A program made the position numbers and the translations under genes. Shown piece after piece: positions 8,555-17,873 of a DNA stretch of 64,000 nt. The notes below the pieces were generated by a model that did not search any database, was not told where the DNA came from, and was given only the letters and a program-made list of their open reading frames with translations. This DNA comes from UBA1189 sp045612065 (lineage in GTDB: Bacteria; Bacteroidota; Bacteroidia; Bacteroidales; Bacteroidaceae). The stretch lies in NCBI GenBank assembly GCA_045612065.1, contig JAZKYH010000003.1, forward strand, positions 27,210 to 91,209, written 5' to 3'. Every line of letters starts with the position of its first letter. The stretch's first letter is position 1.

Positions 8555-9514
8555 ATGAAAAAGAGTCTATTGAAATGTAGCCTCTTGCTGATGGCATTGG
8601 GCGTGGCCTTCGTGTCGTGCAACGACGACATCAGTGGGCAAGACGTTCCCGATGGCTACGTTCCCAGGACTCTGATGTAGAGGTAGACTATTACAACCCG
8701 ATGTCGTTGGAGGATGGTGTGCGCATCATCGATGAGTGGCGCGACACGACCTTTGAAGAAGGGAACTGTTTGTTGGTGCTGGCCAGCTCGGTCTATAAGG
8801 ATGCCCTCATGAGCCGATTGCAGAAAATACCTCTGGATATATCGCGCCGAAAGGTGCTGATGTTTGAGACGGATAAGGTGGCTCTGCCGGGTGTGTCGAC
8901 CTTCAGCCTATCGATGTATGGCACAGCCTATATAGCTGGTGCTGTAGCCAAGGAGATGCATTCAACACCTTTGATAGTACTGGCCAACCCTACGGATAAG
9001 AGTATAAACGTCACTGCCGATGGTTTTAGAGAAGGATATGCTGCTTATGGTGATGATAAGATAGATGCCGTTTATCTGTCAGACGCAGACGAGGGGGTAT
9101 GCCATGGCTGACTCGGTCTATCGATTGATGTATGATTGGGGAATGCGCTATAACTTTATATTCCCGGTGATGGGTGGTTCCAACATGGGAGTGTTCAGGT
9201 ATATGCGTGAGTATCCTCGCGATCTCTATACAGTGGGAACGGATGTAGATCAGAGCCATCTGTGTAACCAAATGGTGGGTAGCATGGTGAAGCATATCGA
9301 CCGTGTGGTAGAGGAGTATCTGACGAGGTGGGCGGCAGGTGAGGAATTGCCCAAGCATATGGTATACGGTTTGGAGAGTGGCTATGTGGATTGGGTGCCA
9401 TCGTACAATTTCAATGGAGTGTTTGATGATGTGCTGAATAGTGTGCGAACCGAAGCAGAAGAGAGAGAGGGGGCCTATATGGAAGAATCAAATAGAACGC
9501 GTTCTTATTATTAA
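8555..9514 (+). pseudogene. BMP-family substrate-binding lipoprotein, two frameshifts
   Basis: A signal peptide with a lipobox (MKKSLLKC... ending FVSC) starts at 8555, but this frame stops at TAG 8678. The protein continues one frame back from about 8660 (QDSDVEVDYYNPM) and stops after DADEGVCHG. It then resumes in the original frame as YAMADSVYRLMYDW and runs to 9514. Removing one G from the five-G run at 9093-9097 restores SDADEGYAMADSV exactly. Adding one base near the CCC at 8662-8665 repairs the first break. The restored product of about 318 residues resembles the BMP/Med/PnrA family of periplasmic binding proteins, with GSNMGVFRYM, GTDVDQS and a GSMVKHID stretch. It is either truly dead or carries homopolymer sequencing errors. 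Confidence 0.8.
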
Positions 9515-9531
9515 CGTTACCAATTGCAATT

Positions 9532-10506
9532 ATGAAGAACTTAAGAAACTTTAAGGTGAATGTAGCAGTCGTTGCTGTCGTAGGCACTTTGTTTGCTTGC
9601 GGCAGCAATGATGCTATAAAGAAGCAGACGGTTCATATACCCGAGGGACCCGATTATAACCAGAAAGAAATGTGGTATACGATATTGAATGATGTTGGTG
9701 GGGAGGGAGCCGATGTGTTCTACGTGCCCTCTACCTGGGAGTTTGATTGGACTACTACAGATGGCAGTTGTTGTCATTATGCAGATGTGTGGAATTTGCA
9801 GCATCGGGAGAATATGGCCATTGAGATGGGTGGCGTAGCTGAATATATGGCCGAGGGGAATAACTTCTACTCTCCATACTATCGGCATATAACGCTCGAC
9901 ACTTGGGCAACGCTCAATGAAGACACCATAGCAAGGAGGTATCATAGTGTCTCATTCGTGGATGTACGCGATGCCTTTGAGTATTATGTCGCGCATCATA
10001 ACAATGGACGTCCGTTTATATTGGCAGGCTTCAGCCAGGGTGGAAAGTCGGTGGTGGAACTTATGAAGGTAATGCCGGAGGAGGTAAGGAAGAGAATGGT
10101 TGCCGCTTATGTGTTGGGCTATAAGGTGACTCCTGATGATGTGGCTTCTGCTCCGTGGATTGTGGCAGCGAAGGATTCTGTGGATACGGGAGTGACGATT
10201 TGCTACAACTCGGTGTCTGATACTAAATATACCAAGGCGGTGGTGAGTACTCCGAACGTGATGTGTATCAATCCGGTCAACTGGCGTACTGACTCTACAA
10301 CTGCGATACTGAACGATACGATAACCGTAACATTGGATACGGAGCACAATGTCTTGGTGCTCGATGGCTTTGATGGTAGTTATCTGCCGAATATCCTTGA
10401 TATATTGAATGTGGGCGACTATCATGGCATAGAGCCTTGGGTGTATAGTGAATGCCTCAGGAGAAACTTCAAACTGAGAATCGAATCCTTTAAGAAAAAT
10501 AAATGA
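9532..10506 (+). CDS. DUF3089-type alpha/beta-hydrolase lipoprotein
   Basis: A 324-residue protein with a lipoprotein signal (hydrophobic stretch ending TLFACGSN, Cys near residue 23) and a DUF3089-like alpha/beta-hydrolase domain. Visible marks are the start ADVFYVPSTWEFDW, the region VRDAFEYYVAHHNNGRPFIL, and the nucleophile elbow GFSQGG near residues 165-170 (catalytic Ser). It ends with a basic tail (SFKKNK). The substrate is unknown; an esterase or acyl-hydrolase role on the cell surface or in the periplasm is inferred. It is the only intact enzyme in the lipoprotein run, 17 bp after the BMP pseudogene and 16 bp before the broken C13 peptidase. Confidence 0.82.
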   Translation: MKNLRNFKVNVAVVAVVGTLFACGSNDAIKKQTVHIPEGPDYNQKEMWYTILNDVGGEGADVFYVPSTWEFDWTTTDGSCCHYADVWNLQHRENMAIEMGGVAEYMAEGNNFYSPYYRHITLDTWATLNEDTIARRYHSVSFVDVRDAFEYYVAHHNNGRPFILAGFSQGGKSVVELMKVMPEEVRKRMVAAYVLGYKVTPDDVASAPWIVAAKDSVDTGVTICYNSVSDTKYTKAVVSTPNVMCINPVNWRTDSTTAILNDTITVTLDTEHNVLVLDGFDGSYLPNILDILNVGDYHGIEPWVYSECLRRNFKLRIESFKKNK

Positions 10507-10522
10507 AAAAGGGGTGGATGTG

Positions 10523-11200
10523 ATGAGGAATCGTTGGCTTCATGTTTCAGGTGCTTTGATGCTCTTGCTGGTGCTGATGTCGTGTGGCAAGGAGCAGGAA
10601 CTATTGCCTGAGGATATGATGCAGTGGGAGGTGCGCAGGGTGGCTGTAGTGCTGCCACCCCTCGGAACTTATGCCTGAGGATGTAAAGGCTATCTTGTGC
10701 GGAGATGAGAGTGAGCGGCTACCTCATGTGATATCTGCAGATGAGGATGATAATGTGTTTTCTTCTGGAGCGGACATGGCATCTCTGAACACCTGATGTG
10801 GCTGAACGATAGAAAAGGGTTTTCGAGAGAACTGGCCCACGAGACATTCACCTCAATGCACGAAAAAAGATGCTACAGAAAACTGTTGTGCTTGGTAGAA
10901 ACATGCTACAGCGGCAGTGTCTTTGATGTGGTGGAAGGATTGCCAGGAATACTTGCGATTACTGCAGCTAATGCCAATGAAACATCGAAAGCCGATGTGT
11001 ACAACTGTGATTTGGAGGTGTGGATGTCAAACCGTTTTACGTTGACATTTCAGGAATGTATAACAGAGAATCCATCTATCCCCATGCATGAACTATATTA
11101 TCGTCTATTTAATAATACCGTAGGTTCGCATGTCACTGTATTCAACGATTCTCACTACGGCAACCTATACAGCAACACCATGGGCGAGTTCTTGGAGTAA
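10523..11200 (+). pseudogene. C13 (legumain-family) peptidase lipoprotein, frameshifted and internally deleted
   Basis: A lipoprotein leader (MRNRWLHVSG..., lipobox LMSCGK) starts at 10523 and stops at TGA 10676. The reading shifts to another frame (SELMPEDVKAILCGDESERL) and, at the TTTT run 10758-10761, back to the first. There it reads FWSGHG (catalytic His), then ETCYSGSVFD (catalytic Cys) and ITAANANETSKAD, ending at 11200. SGHG and E-CYSGS are the His and Cys motifs of legumain/GPI8-type C13 peptidases. Adding one T restores NVFFFWSGHG. The part between the leader and SELMPED is much too short for a C13 enzyme, so an internal deletion is likely as well. The downstream 282 bp before the next gene hold nothing I can name. 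Confidence 0.8.
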
Positions 11201-11482
11201 TCCATCCGTCGTGCACAAAAAGTAATCTCCACAGAGTCCTCAAGAAATAGGCGCAGGCTTATCTTGAAGGCCTTGTGGAGTTTTATCCTTTGAATTGTCA
11301 CGGTGTGTCTCTCTCCTCTTTACCCACGGAGTGTCGCGGATTATCGGAAATCTGGCTCGTCCGTGTCCCCATCAGTGGGCGATACTGTACCTCCGTGCGG
11401 GTCGTAGGCGAAAAAGTGGTGCTATGCTGGTGTGTGTTATCTTTTTTTGCATTAACTTCGCGGTCTCAAAACTATATGCTCA

Positions 11483-13417
11483 ATGATAAGTATCGAGAAT
11501 CTGAAGGTGGAGTTTGGCGCTACGCCATTGTTTGAAGGAGTCAGTTACATCATCAATCCCAAAGACCGTATAGCCCTTGTGGGCAAGAATGGTGCGGGCA
11601 AGAGCACCATGCTTAAGATATTGGCAGGGCTACAACAGCCTACCGATGGCACGGTGAGCATGCCCAAGGGCATCTCGGTGTGTTACTTGCCGCAGGTGAT
11701 GAAACTGGCCGACTCACGCACCGTGCGTGAGGAAACCGAACTGGCCTTTGCTCACATCAGCGAACAGAAGGCTTTGTTGGATCGCCTGGCCAATGAGATG
11801 GCCGAGCGCACCGACTATGAGAGCGAGGAGTATCACGAACTTATCGACCGCTTCACTCACGAGAACGAGCGCTTCCAAATCATTGGTGGAGCCAACTATC
11901 ATGCCGAGATGGAGCAGACGCTCTGTGGCTTGGGTTTCAGTCGCGAAGACTTTGACCGCCCCACATCGGAGTTCTCGGGCGGTTGGCGCATGCGTATTGA
12001 GTTGGCCAAGTTACTGCTTCAGCACCCTGACGTATTGCTCCTCGACGAGCCCACCAACCACCTCGATATTGAGAGTATACAGTGGCTCGAGGACTTCTTG
12101 GCCCGCAATGGTAAGGCCGTAGTGCTTGTGAGTCACGACCGCGCCTTCATCAATAATGTCACCAACCGCACCATTGAGATTACTTGTGGCACCATACACG
12201 ACTACAAGGTGAAGTATGACGAGTATGTGGTGTTGCGTCGCGAGCGTCGCGAGCAGCAGTTGCGTGCCTATGAGAACCAGCAAAAGGAGATTGCCGACAT
12301 CACCGACTTCATTGAGCGTTTCCGCTACAAGCCTACCAAGGCCATACAGGTGCAGAGCCGCATCAAGCAGTTGGAGAAGATGGTACCCGTGGTCATCGAC
12401 GAGGAGGACCGCAGCACGTTGCGCCTCAAGTTCCGCCCGGCACAGCGTAGCGGCAACTATCCCGTGATATGCGATGGGGTGGGTAAGACCTACAACCGTC
12501 CCATCTTTCAGGATGCCACACTCACCATTCATCGTGGCGAGAAGGTGGCCTTCGTGGGTAAGAATGGCGAGGGTAAGACCACACTCGTCAAGTGCATCAT
12601 GGGTGAGATTCCCTTCGATGGCAAACTCACTATCGGTCACAACGTGGAGATTGGCTACTTTGCACAGAACCAAGCCCAGTTGCTCGATGAGAACCTCACC
12701 GTATTTGACACTATCGACCGCGTGGCTGTGGGCGACATACGTCTCAAGATACGCGATATCCTCGGAGCCTTCATGTTTGGTGGCGAGGCCTCGGACAAGA
12801 AGGTCAAGGTGCTCTCGGGTGGTGAGCGCAGCCGCTTGGCTATGATCAAACTCCTGCTCGAGTCGGTCAACCTGCTCATTCTTGACGAGCCCACCAACCA
12901 CCTCGACATGCGCTCGAAGGATGTGCTGAAGGAGGCCATCCGCGAGTTTGACGGCACGGTCATCATCGTGAGCCACGACCGCGAATTCCTCGACGGCCTC
13001 GTGACCAAGGTGTATGAGTTTGGTGGTGGCAAGGTGAAGGAGCACTTGGGTGGCATCTACGATTTCTTGCAGAGCAAGCGTATTGACAACTTGGATAGTT
13101 TGGGCGCAAAGCCTCAGAGCCTATCCAGTGCGCCTACGGTTGCAACAAATGAGCCCAAGGCCGCTTCTACGGGGGCAGCCGACTATGCTGCCCGCAAGGA
13201 GCAAGCCAAGCAGCAACGCAAGTTGCAGAAGCGTGTCGAGGAGTGCGAGAAGCGCGTGGCACGGATTGAGGCCGAGCTCAAGGAGCTGGAAGAGTGGATG
13301 GCTACGCCCACGGGTGCGGCCAATCAAGCCCTCTTCGAACAGTATGGCAAACTCAAGGAGACGCTTGCTCTGGCCGAGGCCGAGTGGGAAGAGGCTATGA
13401 TGGCACTTGAGGAATAA
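11483..13417 (+). CDS. ABC-F family ATPase (translation factor type)
   Basis: A 644-residue protein with two ABC ATPase domains and no membrane segments. Walker A motifs are GKNGAGKST (residues 34-42) and GKNGEGKTT (359-367). The signature motifs are SGGWRMRIELAKLL and SGGERSRLAMIKLL. Each domain has LLLDEPTNHLD or LILDEPTNHLD. The linker between the domains (RREQQLRAYENQQKEIADI...) is the P-site tRNA-interaction motif. The last 80 residues form a charged coiled coil as in Uup/YheS-type members. ABC-F proteins bind the ribosomal E site and rescue stalled translation or protect against antibiotics; general housekeeping is the likelier role here. The start ATG at 11483 follows the end of the decayed lipoprotein cluster by 282 bp. 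Confidence 0.93.
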   Translation: MISIENLKVEFGATPLFEGVSYIINPKDRIALVGKNGAGKSTMLKILAGLQQPTDGTVSMPKGISVCYLPQVMKLADSRTVREETELAFAHISEQKALLDRLANEMAERTDYESEEYHELIDRFTHENERFQIIGGANYHAEMEQTLCGLGFSREDFDRPTSEFSGGWRMRIELAKLLLQHPDVLLLDEPTNHLDIESIQWLEDFLARNGKAVVLVSHDRAFINNVTNRTIEITCGTIHDYKVKYDEYVVLRRERREQQLRAYENQQKEIADITDFIERFRYKPTKAIQVQSRIKQLEKMVPVVIDEEDRSTLRLKFRPAQRSGNYPVICDGVGKTYNRPIFQDATLTIHRGEKVAFVGKNGEGKTTLVKCIMGEIPFDGKLTIGHNVEIGYFAQNQAQLLDENLTVFDTIDRVAVGDIRLKIRDILGAFMFGGEASDKKVKVLSGGERSRLAMIKLLLESVNLLILDEPTNHLDMRSKDVLKEAIREFDGTVIIVSHDREFLDGLVTKVYEFGGGKVKEHLGGIYDFLQSKRIDNLDSLGAKPQSLSSAPTVATNEPKAASTGAADYAARKEQAKQQRKLQKRVEECEKRVARIEAELKELEEWMATPTGAANQALFEQYGKLKETLALAEAEWEEAMMALEE

Positions 13418-13463
13418 GTAACAATTAACAATACAGATAAAACAATATAAATCGTTATAAAAT

Positions 13464-13835
13464 ATGCACGGAATTGGTACAATTTTGTTACTCATCGTAT
13501 CGAATATCTTCATGACATTCGCATGGTATGGGCACTTGAAACTACAGCAGATGAAGGTCGTGTCAGACAGCACGCCACTCTACATCATCATCCTTATCAG
13601 TTGGTTCTTGGCGCTCTTCGAGTATGCCTGTCAGGTGCCGGCAAACCGCATGGGATTCATTGGCAATGGCGGAGCCTTCACATTGATGCAACTCAAAGTT
13701 ATTCAGGAGGTAATCTCTATTGCCATTTTCACGGTCTTCACTATCGTCCTCTTCAAGGGCGAGGCATTGCAGTGGAATCACTTTGTGGCCTTCGGCTGTC
13801 TCATCGCGGCTGTATTCTTCGTCTTTTTGAAGTGA
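13464..13835 (+). CDS. DMT-family (DUF486) small membrane protein
   Basis: A 123-residue protein with four predicted membrane helices and the DUF486 pattern, including the stretch FMTFAWYGHLK near residues 17-27, WFLALFEYACQVPANRMG, and a C-terminal LIAAVFFVFLK. DUF486 belongs to the drug/metabolite transporter clan, but no substrate is known. It starts 46 bp after the ABC-F gene in the same direction and could be co-transcribed. The length is normal for the family. Confidence 0.88.
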   Translation: MHGIGTILLLIVSNIFMTFAWYGHLKLQQMKVVSDSTPLYIIILISWFLALFEYACQVPANRMGFIGNGGAFTLMQLKVIQEVISIAIFTVFTIVLFKGEALQWNHFVAFGCLIAAVFFVFLK

Positions 13836-13908
13836 TACATTGTTTGTTAATTTGTGTGTAACGGAGCAAAATAATCTGTCATAGGCCATAAGTTCGAAAA
13901 AAAATCAT

Positions 13909-13916
13909 TACCTTTG
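13909..13916 (+). promoter_or_regulatory. -7 element of SPOR lipoprotein gene
   Basis: TACCTTTG fits the Bacteroidetes -7 consensus exactly and lies 45 bp upstream of the chosen ATG at 13962. The -33 region is A-rich without a clear TTG. Confidence 0.5.
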
Positions 13917-13961
13917 CAGATATTTTAACGAATACAAATGATTAATTTAACTTATTTGAAT

Positions 13962-14444
13962 ATGAAGAAAAGTGTTTTGTTCGGATTGTTGAGCGTATTG
14001 GTGATGCTCACTTCTTGTAAGTCTAAGGAGAGTGCCTACAAACAAGCATACGAGAAGGCTAAGGATCAAGAGATAACCCAAGTGCAAGTGAATGCTCCCA
14101 TGGAAGTGACTCCCGTTGAGGCTGCTCCCGTCGAGGTAGACTACGATGCTGCTCCCGTTCGTCAGGAGCAAGTAGCAGCAGTGTCTGTTAGTGGTGAGTT
14201 GAAGGAGTATAGTGTAGTTTGTGGTAGCTTCTCATTGCAGGCTAATGCGCAGAATCTCAAAGAGTATCTTTTGGGTGAGGGCTATAAGGCTGGTATCGTG
14301 AAGAATGTAGAGAAGAACATGTTCCGTGTGATTATCGGTTCATATGATACTAAGGTTGAGGCTGCAAAGGCACGTGAGGCATTCAAGGTGAAGTATCCCA
14401 GCCGTGCAGACTTCCAAGGCTCGTGGATCCTTTATAACAAGTAA
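13962..14444 (+). CDS. SPOR-domain lipoprotein
   Basis: A 160-residue lipoprotein with a signal peptide MKKSVLFGLLSVLVMLTSCK (lipobox LTSC, Cys at residue 19). A Pro/Val/Glu-rich linker (about residues 38-75, with repeats of the type APVEV) follows. A C-terminal SPOR domain spans about residues 80-158 (YSVVCGSFSLQANAQNL..., FRVIIGSYDTKVEA). SPOR domains bind glycan strands stripped of stem peptides and direct proteins to sites of septal peptidoglycan. The open frame begins 24 bp earlier, but the Met before KKSVLF gives the proper signal peptide. It is bounded by its own -7 box and a terminator, hence probably monocistronic. Confidence 0.88.
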   Translation: MKKSVLFGLLSVLVMLTSCKSKESAYKQAYEKAKDQEITQVQVNAPMEVTPVEAAPVEVDYDAAPVRQEQVAAVSVSGELKEYSVVCGSFSLQANAQNLKEYLLGEGYKAGIVKNVEKNMFRVIIGSYDTKVEAAKAREAFKVKYPSRADFQGSWILYNK

Positions 14445-14469
14445 ACTCCAAAAAAACGATAGAAAAAGA

Positions 14470-14500
14470 AGGGTGGCCTCATTTGGTCGCCCTTTGTTTT
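14470..14500 (+). terminator. intrinsic terminator of SPOR gene
   Basis: An 8-bp stem with two G-U pairs (14470-14477 with 14486-14493) followed by TTGTTTTGATTTTTT. It lies 25 bp after the SPOR gene stop. Confidence 0.75.
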
Positions 14501-14617
14501 GATTTTTTAGCATCTATTGTCATATAACTTTTGTATCTTTGAGATAATTCTCCAAGATACTTTTACTCGCTGTGAAAAATATTGAAGCAAGTTTCATGTT
14601 ACTTGCTCGCTTATTTG

Positions 14618-14625
14618 TATCTTTG
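14618..14625 (+). promoter_or_regulatory. -7 element directly before ruvX
   Basis: TATCTTTG ends only 7 nt before the ruvX ATG (14633), so a transcript from it would be leaderless or nearly so. A second TATCTTTG at 14534-14541 would give a leader of about 90 nt. Which of the two is used cannot be told from sequence. Confidence 0.5.
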
Positions 14626-14632
14626 CAAACGT

Positions 14633-15055
14633 ATGGCTCGAATACTTGCGATTGACTACGGAAAAAAACGTACAGGGTTGGCTGTAACCGATGTGTTGCA
14701 AATCATTGCTAATGGTTTGACTACGGTGCCTACTCATATATTGATGGACTTTATCCTCGACTATGTGAAGCGTGAACCCGTGGAACGTATTGTAATTGGA
14801 TTGCCCAAGCAGATGAACAATGAGCTTTCGGAGAATATGGCGCGTATCACTCCCTTCGTTAATCGACTGCGTAAGGTGTTACCTGGCATCCCTGTAGAAT
14901 ATGTCGACGAGCGCTTCACCTCCGTATTGGCCCATCAGGCCATGCTCGATGGTGGACTGAAGAAGAAGGACCGTCAGCGTAAGGAACTCGTGGACGAAAT
15001 CAGTGCCACCATCATCCTACAGAGTTATATGGATAGTCGCAAATTTAGAGTTTAG
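14633..15055 (+). CDS. ruvX: pre-16S rRNA nuclease / Holliday-junction resolvase-like YqgF
   Basis: A 140-residue RNase H-fold protein of the YqgF/RuvX family, needed for 16S rRNA 5'-end maturation and also described as a putative junction resolvase. Marks are ILAIDYGKKRTGLAVTD at the N-terminus (first catalytic Asp at residue 8), IVIGLPKQMNN in the middle, EYVDERFTS (catalytic Glu/Asp region) and the C-terminal DEISATIILQSYM. The open frame extends back to 14582, but MARILAIDYG is the conserved family start, so ATG 14633 was chosen. It is followed after 60 bp by def in the same direction. Confidence 0.92.
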   Translation: MARILAIDYGKKRTGLAVTDVLQIIANGLTTVPTHILMDFILDYVKREPVERIVIGLPKQMNNELSENMARITPFVNRLRKVLPGIPVEYVDERFTSVLAHQAMLDGGLKKKDRQRKELVDEISATIILQSYMDSRKFRV

Positions 15056-15115
15056 AATCCTGTAGAAACTCAATCTTCAGATAGAAAATAGTAAGTTGTT
15101 AAATAGTAAATTATA

Positions 15116-15673
15116 ATGATACTTCCCATTTATACCTACGGACAACCCGTATTGAGAAAAGAAGCCGAGGATATTGCTCCTGACTATCCCGAACTAAAAG
15201 AACTGGTGCAAAACATGTTTGAGACCAATGAACGTGCCGATGGAGTGGGCCTTGCAGCTCCGCAGATTGGTTTGCCCATTCGTGTGGTCATTGTAGATTT
15301 TACACCTTTGGCTGAGGATATGCCCGAGTATGCCGATTTCAAGCGTGCTTATATCAATGGTTACATTGTAGAAGAGGAGGGCGAGACCATTCTTATGGAT
15401 GAGGGCTGTCTCAGCTTGCCTGGCATTCACGAAAAGGTTCCTCGTGCTGAAAAGGTGCGCATACAGTATGTCGACGAGAACTTCGTGGAGCACGATGAAT
15501 GGGTCGAGGGTTTCTTGGCTCGCGTTATCCAGCACGAGTTCGACCACCTGGAGGGTAAAGTCTTCACCGACCGCATCTCTCCGCTTCGCCGTCAGATGAA
15601 CAAGGCTAAGTTCAATGCTCTGCTCTCGGGTAAAGTACGTTGCGACTACAAGGTGAAGGTGGTGAAGAAGTAG
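15116..15673 (+). CDS. def: peptide deformylase
   Basis: A 185-residue iron-dependent peptide deformylase that removes the formyl group from nascent N-terminal Met. All three family motifs are intact: GVGLAAPQIG (about residues 43-52), EGCLSLPG (about 97-104, metal-binding Cys) and QHEFDHLEG (about 140-148, two metal-binding His and catalytic Glu). The length is typical. It shares its region with ruvX upstream and a TPR protein downstream, an arrangement I recall as common in Bacteroidales. Confidence 0.96.
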   Translation: MILPIYTYGQPVLRKEAEDIAPDYPELKELVQNMFETNERADGVGLAAPQIGLPIRVVIVDFTPLAEDMPEYADFKRAYINGYIVEEEGETILMDEGCLSLPGIHEKVPRAEKVRIQYVDENFVEHDEWVEGFLARVIQHEFDHLEGKVFTDRISPLRRQMNKAKFNALLSGKVRCDYKVKVVKK

Positions 15674-15705
15674 TTTTGTGTATAGAGCACAGAGTTGAGG
15701 ATTTA

Positions 15706-17736
15706 GTGTTTAGGCGTAGGTTGCTTTTATGCTTGCTCCTTTGGGGTACGCTGCTATCCAAGGCACAAGTGAATACCGACCATATGATGCGGGTCGGGCG
15801 GAATGCGCTTTATTTTAGCGACTATGTGCTCTCTATTCAATATTTCAACCAAGTCGTCAATGCCAAGCCCTATTTGCACGAACCCTATTTTTTTCGTGGA
15901 TTGGCAAAGTTCTATTTAGACGATTTTACGGGTGCCGAGGCCGACTGCACTGCAGCCATTCAGCGCAATCCCTTTGTAGTAGATTGCTATCAACTGCGCG
16001 GATTGGCTCGCGTTAACCAGGCCAAGTATGTCGAGGCTATTGGTGACTATCGCAATGCTTTGCATCATGCTCCCGATAATGAAGGTCTATGGCACAACCT
16101 TGCTCTCTGCTATGCCAACCTTAAAGATTACAAAGCAGCGGTAGGTGTACTCGACACTATTGTACGCATTATGCCAGGTTATGCTCCGGCGCTCAATATG
16201 CGAGCTCAGGTGCACATACAGCAAGAGGACACTCTGTCTGCATTGGCCGATCTTGAGGCCTCTCTCAAGATAAACAAATACGATTCCGAGGTATATGCCA
16301 CTCGTGCACTCGTCTACCTACAGCAAGAACGTTACGAGGATGCTGAGTCCGATTTCACTTATGCTATCCATCTCAACCCTAAGAGCAACTACTATATCAA
16401 TCGTGCACTCACACGCTACTATCGTCAAGAGTTGCGTGGGGCCATGAGCGACTACGATTTGGCACTTGACCTTGACCCTAACAATGTGCTCGGACATTAC
16501 AATCGAGGTTTGCTGCGTGCTCAAGTGGGTGATGACAATCGGGCTATCGAGGATTTTAATGTGGTCATAGGGTACGAACCCGACAATATGATGGCTATCT
16601 TCAACCGTGCTTTGCTACTGATACAGACGGGCGACCTTGAAGGCGCAGAGATTGACCTTAACCGCGTACTCGAAGAGTATCCTAAATTCCTCTACGGCTA
16701 TCAGTGCCGTGCTGATGTACGTCGCAAGTTGGGGAATCTCAAGGAGGCTGAGCAGGACGAACTTGTCGTGTTGCGTGCACAGATGGAAGAGCAGAACCGT
16801 TTGCTCGCTGGTAATGCGTACGTTGACAAAGACGAAAACGAAGATCGTGGGGAAGATGAAAACACTCGCAAGGAATCTGATAAGAATATCAAGAAATATC
16901 GTCGCCTTGTAGTGGCCGACGATGCCGTGAGTGATAATGAGTTCTCCTCAGCTTACCGTGGCAAGGTGCAGAACCGCAATGTATACGTATCTTTACAACC
17001 GCTTTTTGTTCTTACCTACTATAATCGGGAGAGTGAGGTGGGGCGTATCATCCACTACCATCGCTATTTGGAGAACATCAAACGTTCTGGAGAGTTGCCC
17101 CTTCCGTTGCTTGTCACTGCTTCGGAACAGGCACTCAATGAGGAACAGATTGCTTACCACTTCAAGGATATTGATACGCAAACAGCCAAGTTTACCTATG
17201 AGGACGAAGAGGCTATCCACTATTTCGCCCGTGGTATTGACTTTTACTTAGTTCAAGACCTTGATGCGGCAATCAATGACTTTACTCAAGCCATCATTGC
17301 TGATGGTACCCTATGGCTTTCGTACTATGCCCGTGCCGTGGTACGTAACAAACAGTTGGAAATGCTGCGTGCCGATGGAGAGAGTGGGGGAGAACAGATT
17401 CTTTCGTCACCCACCGACTTCATGGTCGATGCCCGTCTCAATGACTACCAACTCATCCTTGCCGACTTGAATAAGGCCATTGACCTCGCCCCTGACTTTG
17501 CCTACACCTATTATAATAGGGGTAACGTGCTATCGCACCTCAAGGACTATCGCGCAGCCATTGTAAGTTATAACGAGGCAATAGCTCTCGAACCGAACTT
17601 GGCTGAAGCCTACTACAACCGTGGACTCACCTATATTTATCTTGGAGAAAATGCACGAGGTGTGGCCGACCTCAGCAAGGCTGGTGAGCTTGGGCTATAC
17701 AGCGCTTATAACCTCATCAAACGCTTTGCGGAATAG
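15706..17736 (+). CDS. secreted tetratricopeptide-repeat protein
   Basis: A protein of about 676 residues with a signal peptide (FRRRLLLCLLLWGTLLSKAQ) and around nine TPR units. Eight lie in the first 370 residues (pattern A-x-x-D-x-x-x-A-I-x-x-x-P). An acidic linker (KDENEDRGEDEN) and a middle region follow, with two or three more TPRs at the end (DYRAAIVSYNEAIALEPN). The frame is open back into def (ATG 15640), but that start would put 22 charged residues before the signal peptide. GTG 15706 or TTG 15676 fits better; I cannot decide between them. TPR proteins of this size in Bacteroidales are periplasmic scaffolds of unknown partner. It probably shares a transcript with def. Confidence 0.82.
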   Translation: MFRRRLLLCLLLWGTLLSKAQVNTDHMMRVGRNALYFSDYVLSIQYFNQVVNAKPYLHEPYFFRGLAKFYLDDFTGAEADCTAAIQRNPFVVDCYQLRGLARVNQAKYVEAIGDYRNALHHAPDNEGLWHNLALCYANLKDYKAAVGVLDTIVRIMPGYAPALNMRAQVHIQQEDTLSALADLEASLKINKYDSEVYATRALVYLQQERYEDAESDFTYAIHLNPKSNYYINRALTRYYRQELRGAMSDYDLALDLDPNNVLGHYNRGLLRAQVGDDNRAIEDFNVVIGYEPDNMMAIFNRALLLIQTGDLEGAEIDLNRVLEEYPKFLYGYQCRADVRRKLGNLKEAEQDELVVLRAQMEEQNRLLAGNAYVDKDENEDRGEDENTRKESDKNIKKYRRLVVADDAVSDNEFSSAYRGKVQNRNVYVSLQPLFVLTYYNRESEVGRIIHYHRYLENIKRSGELPLPLLVTASEQALNEEQIAYHFKDIDTQTAKFTYEDEEAIHYFARGIDFYLVQDLDAAINDFTQAIIADGTLWLSYYARAVVRNKQLEMLRADGESGGEQILSSPTDFMVDARLNDYQLILADLNKAIDLAPDFAYTYYNRGNVLSHLKDYRAAIVSYNEAIALEPNLAEAYYNRGLTYIYLGENARGVADLSKAGELGLYSAYNLIKRFAE

Positions 17737-17783
17737 TTGTTCGTCTCATTATTTGTTCCATTTATCCCTTTTTTTTATATATT

Positions 17784-17815
17784 TTTGCATTTTCGGTGAA
17801 TTAGACCTACATTTG
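17784..17815 (+). promoter_or_regulatory. promoter of the first acyl-CoA ligase gene
   Basis: TTTG 17784-17787, a 20-nt spacer, and TACATTTG 17808-17815: a full match to the Bacteroidetes primary promoter, 58 bp upstream of the ATG at 17874. Confidence 0.75.
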
Positions 17816-17873
17816 CAGCCGATAAACCTACGAGGGGTGGCATATGGTTGTCCCCTTGCATAAAAACTTTTTT

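Noticed and set aside
12011..13045. 344-codon ORF antisense to the ABC-F gene
   Set aside because: Shadow of the ABC-F gene; no motifs of its own.
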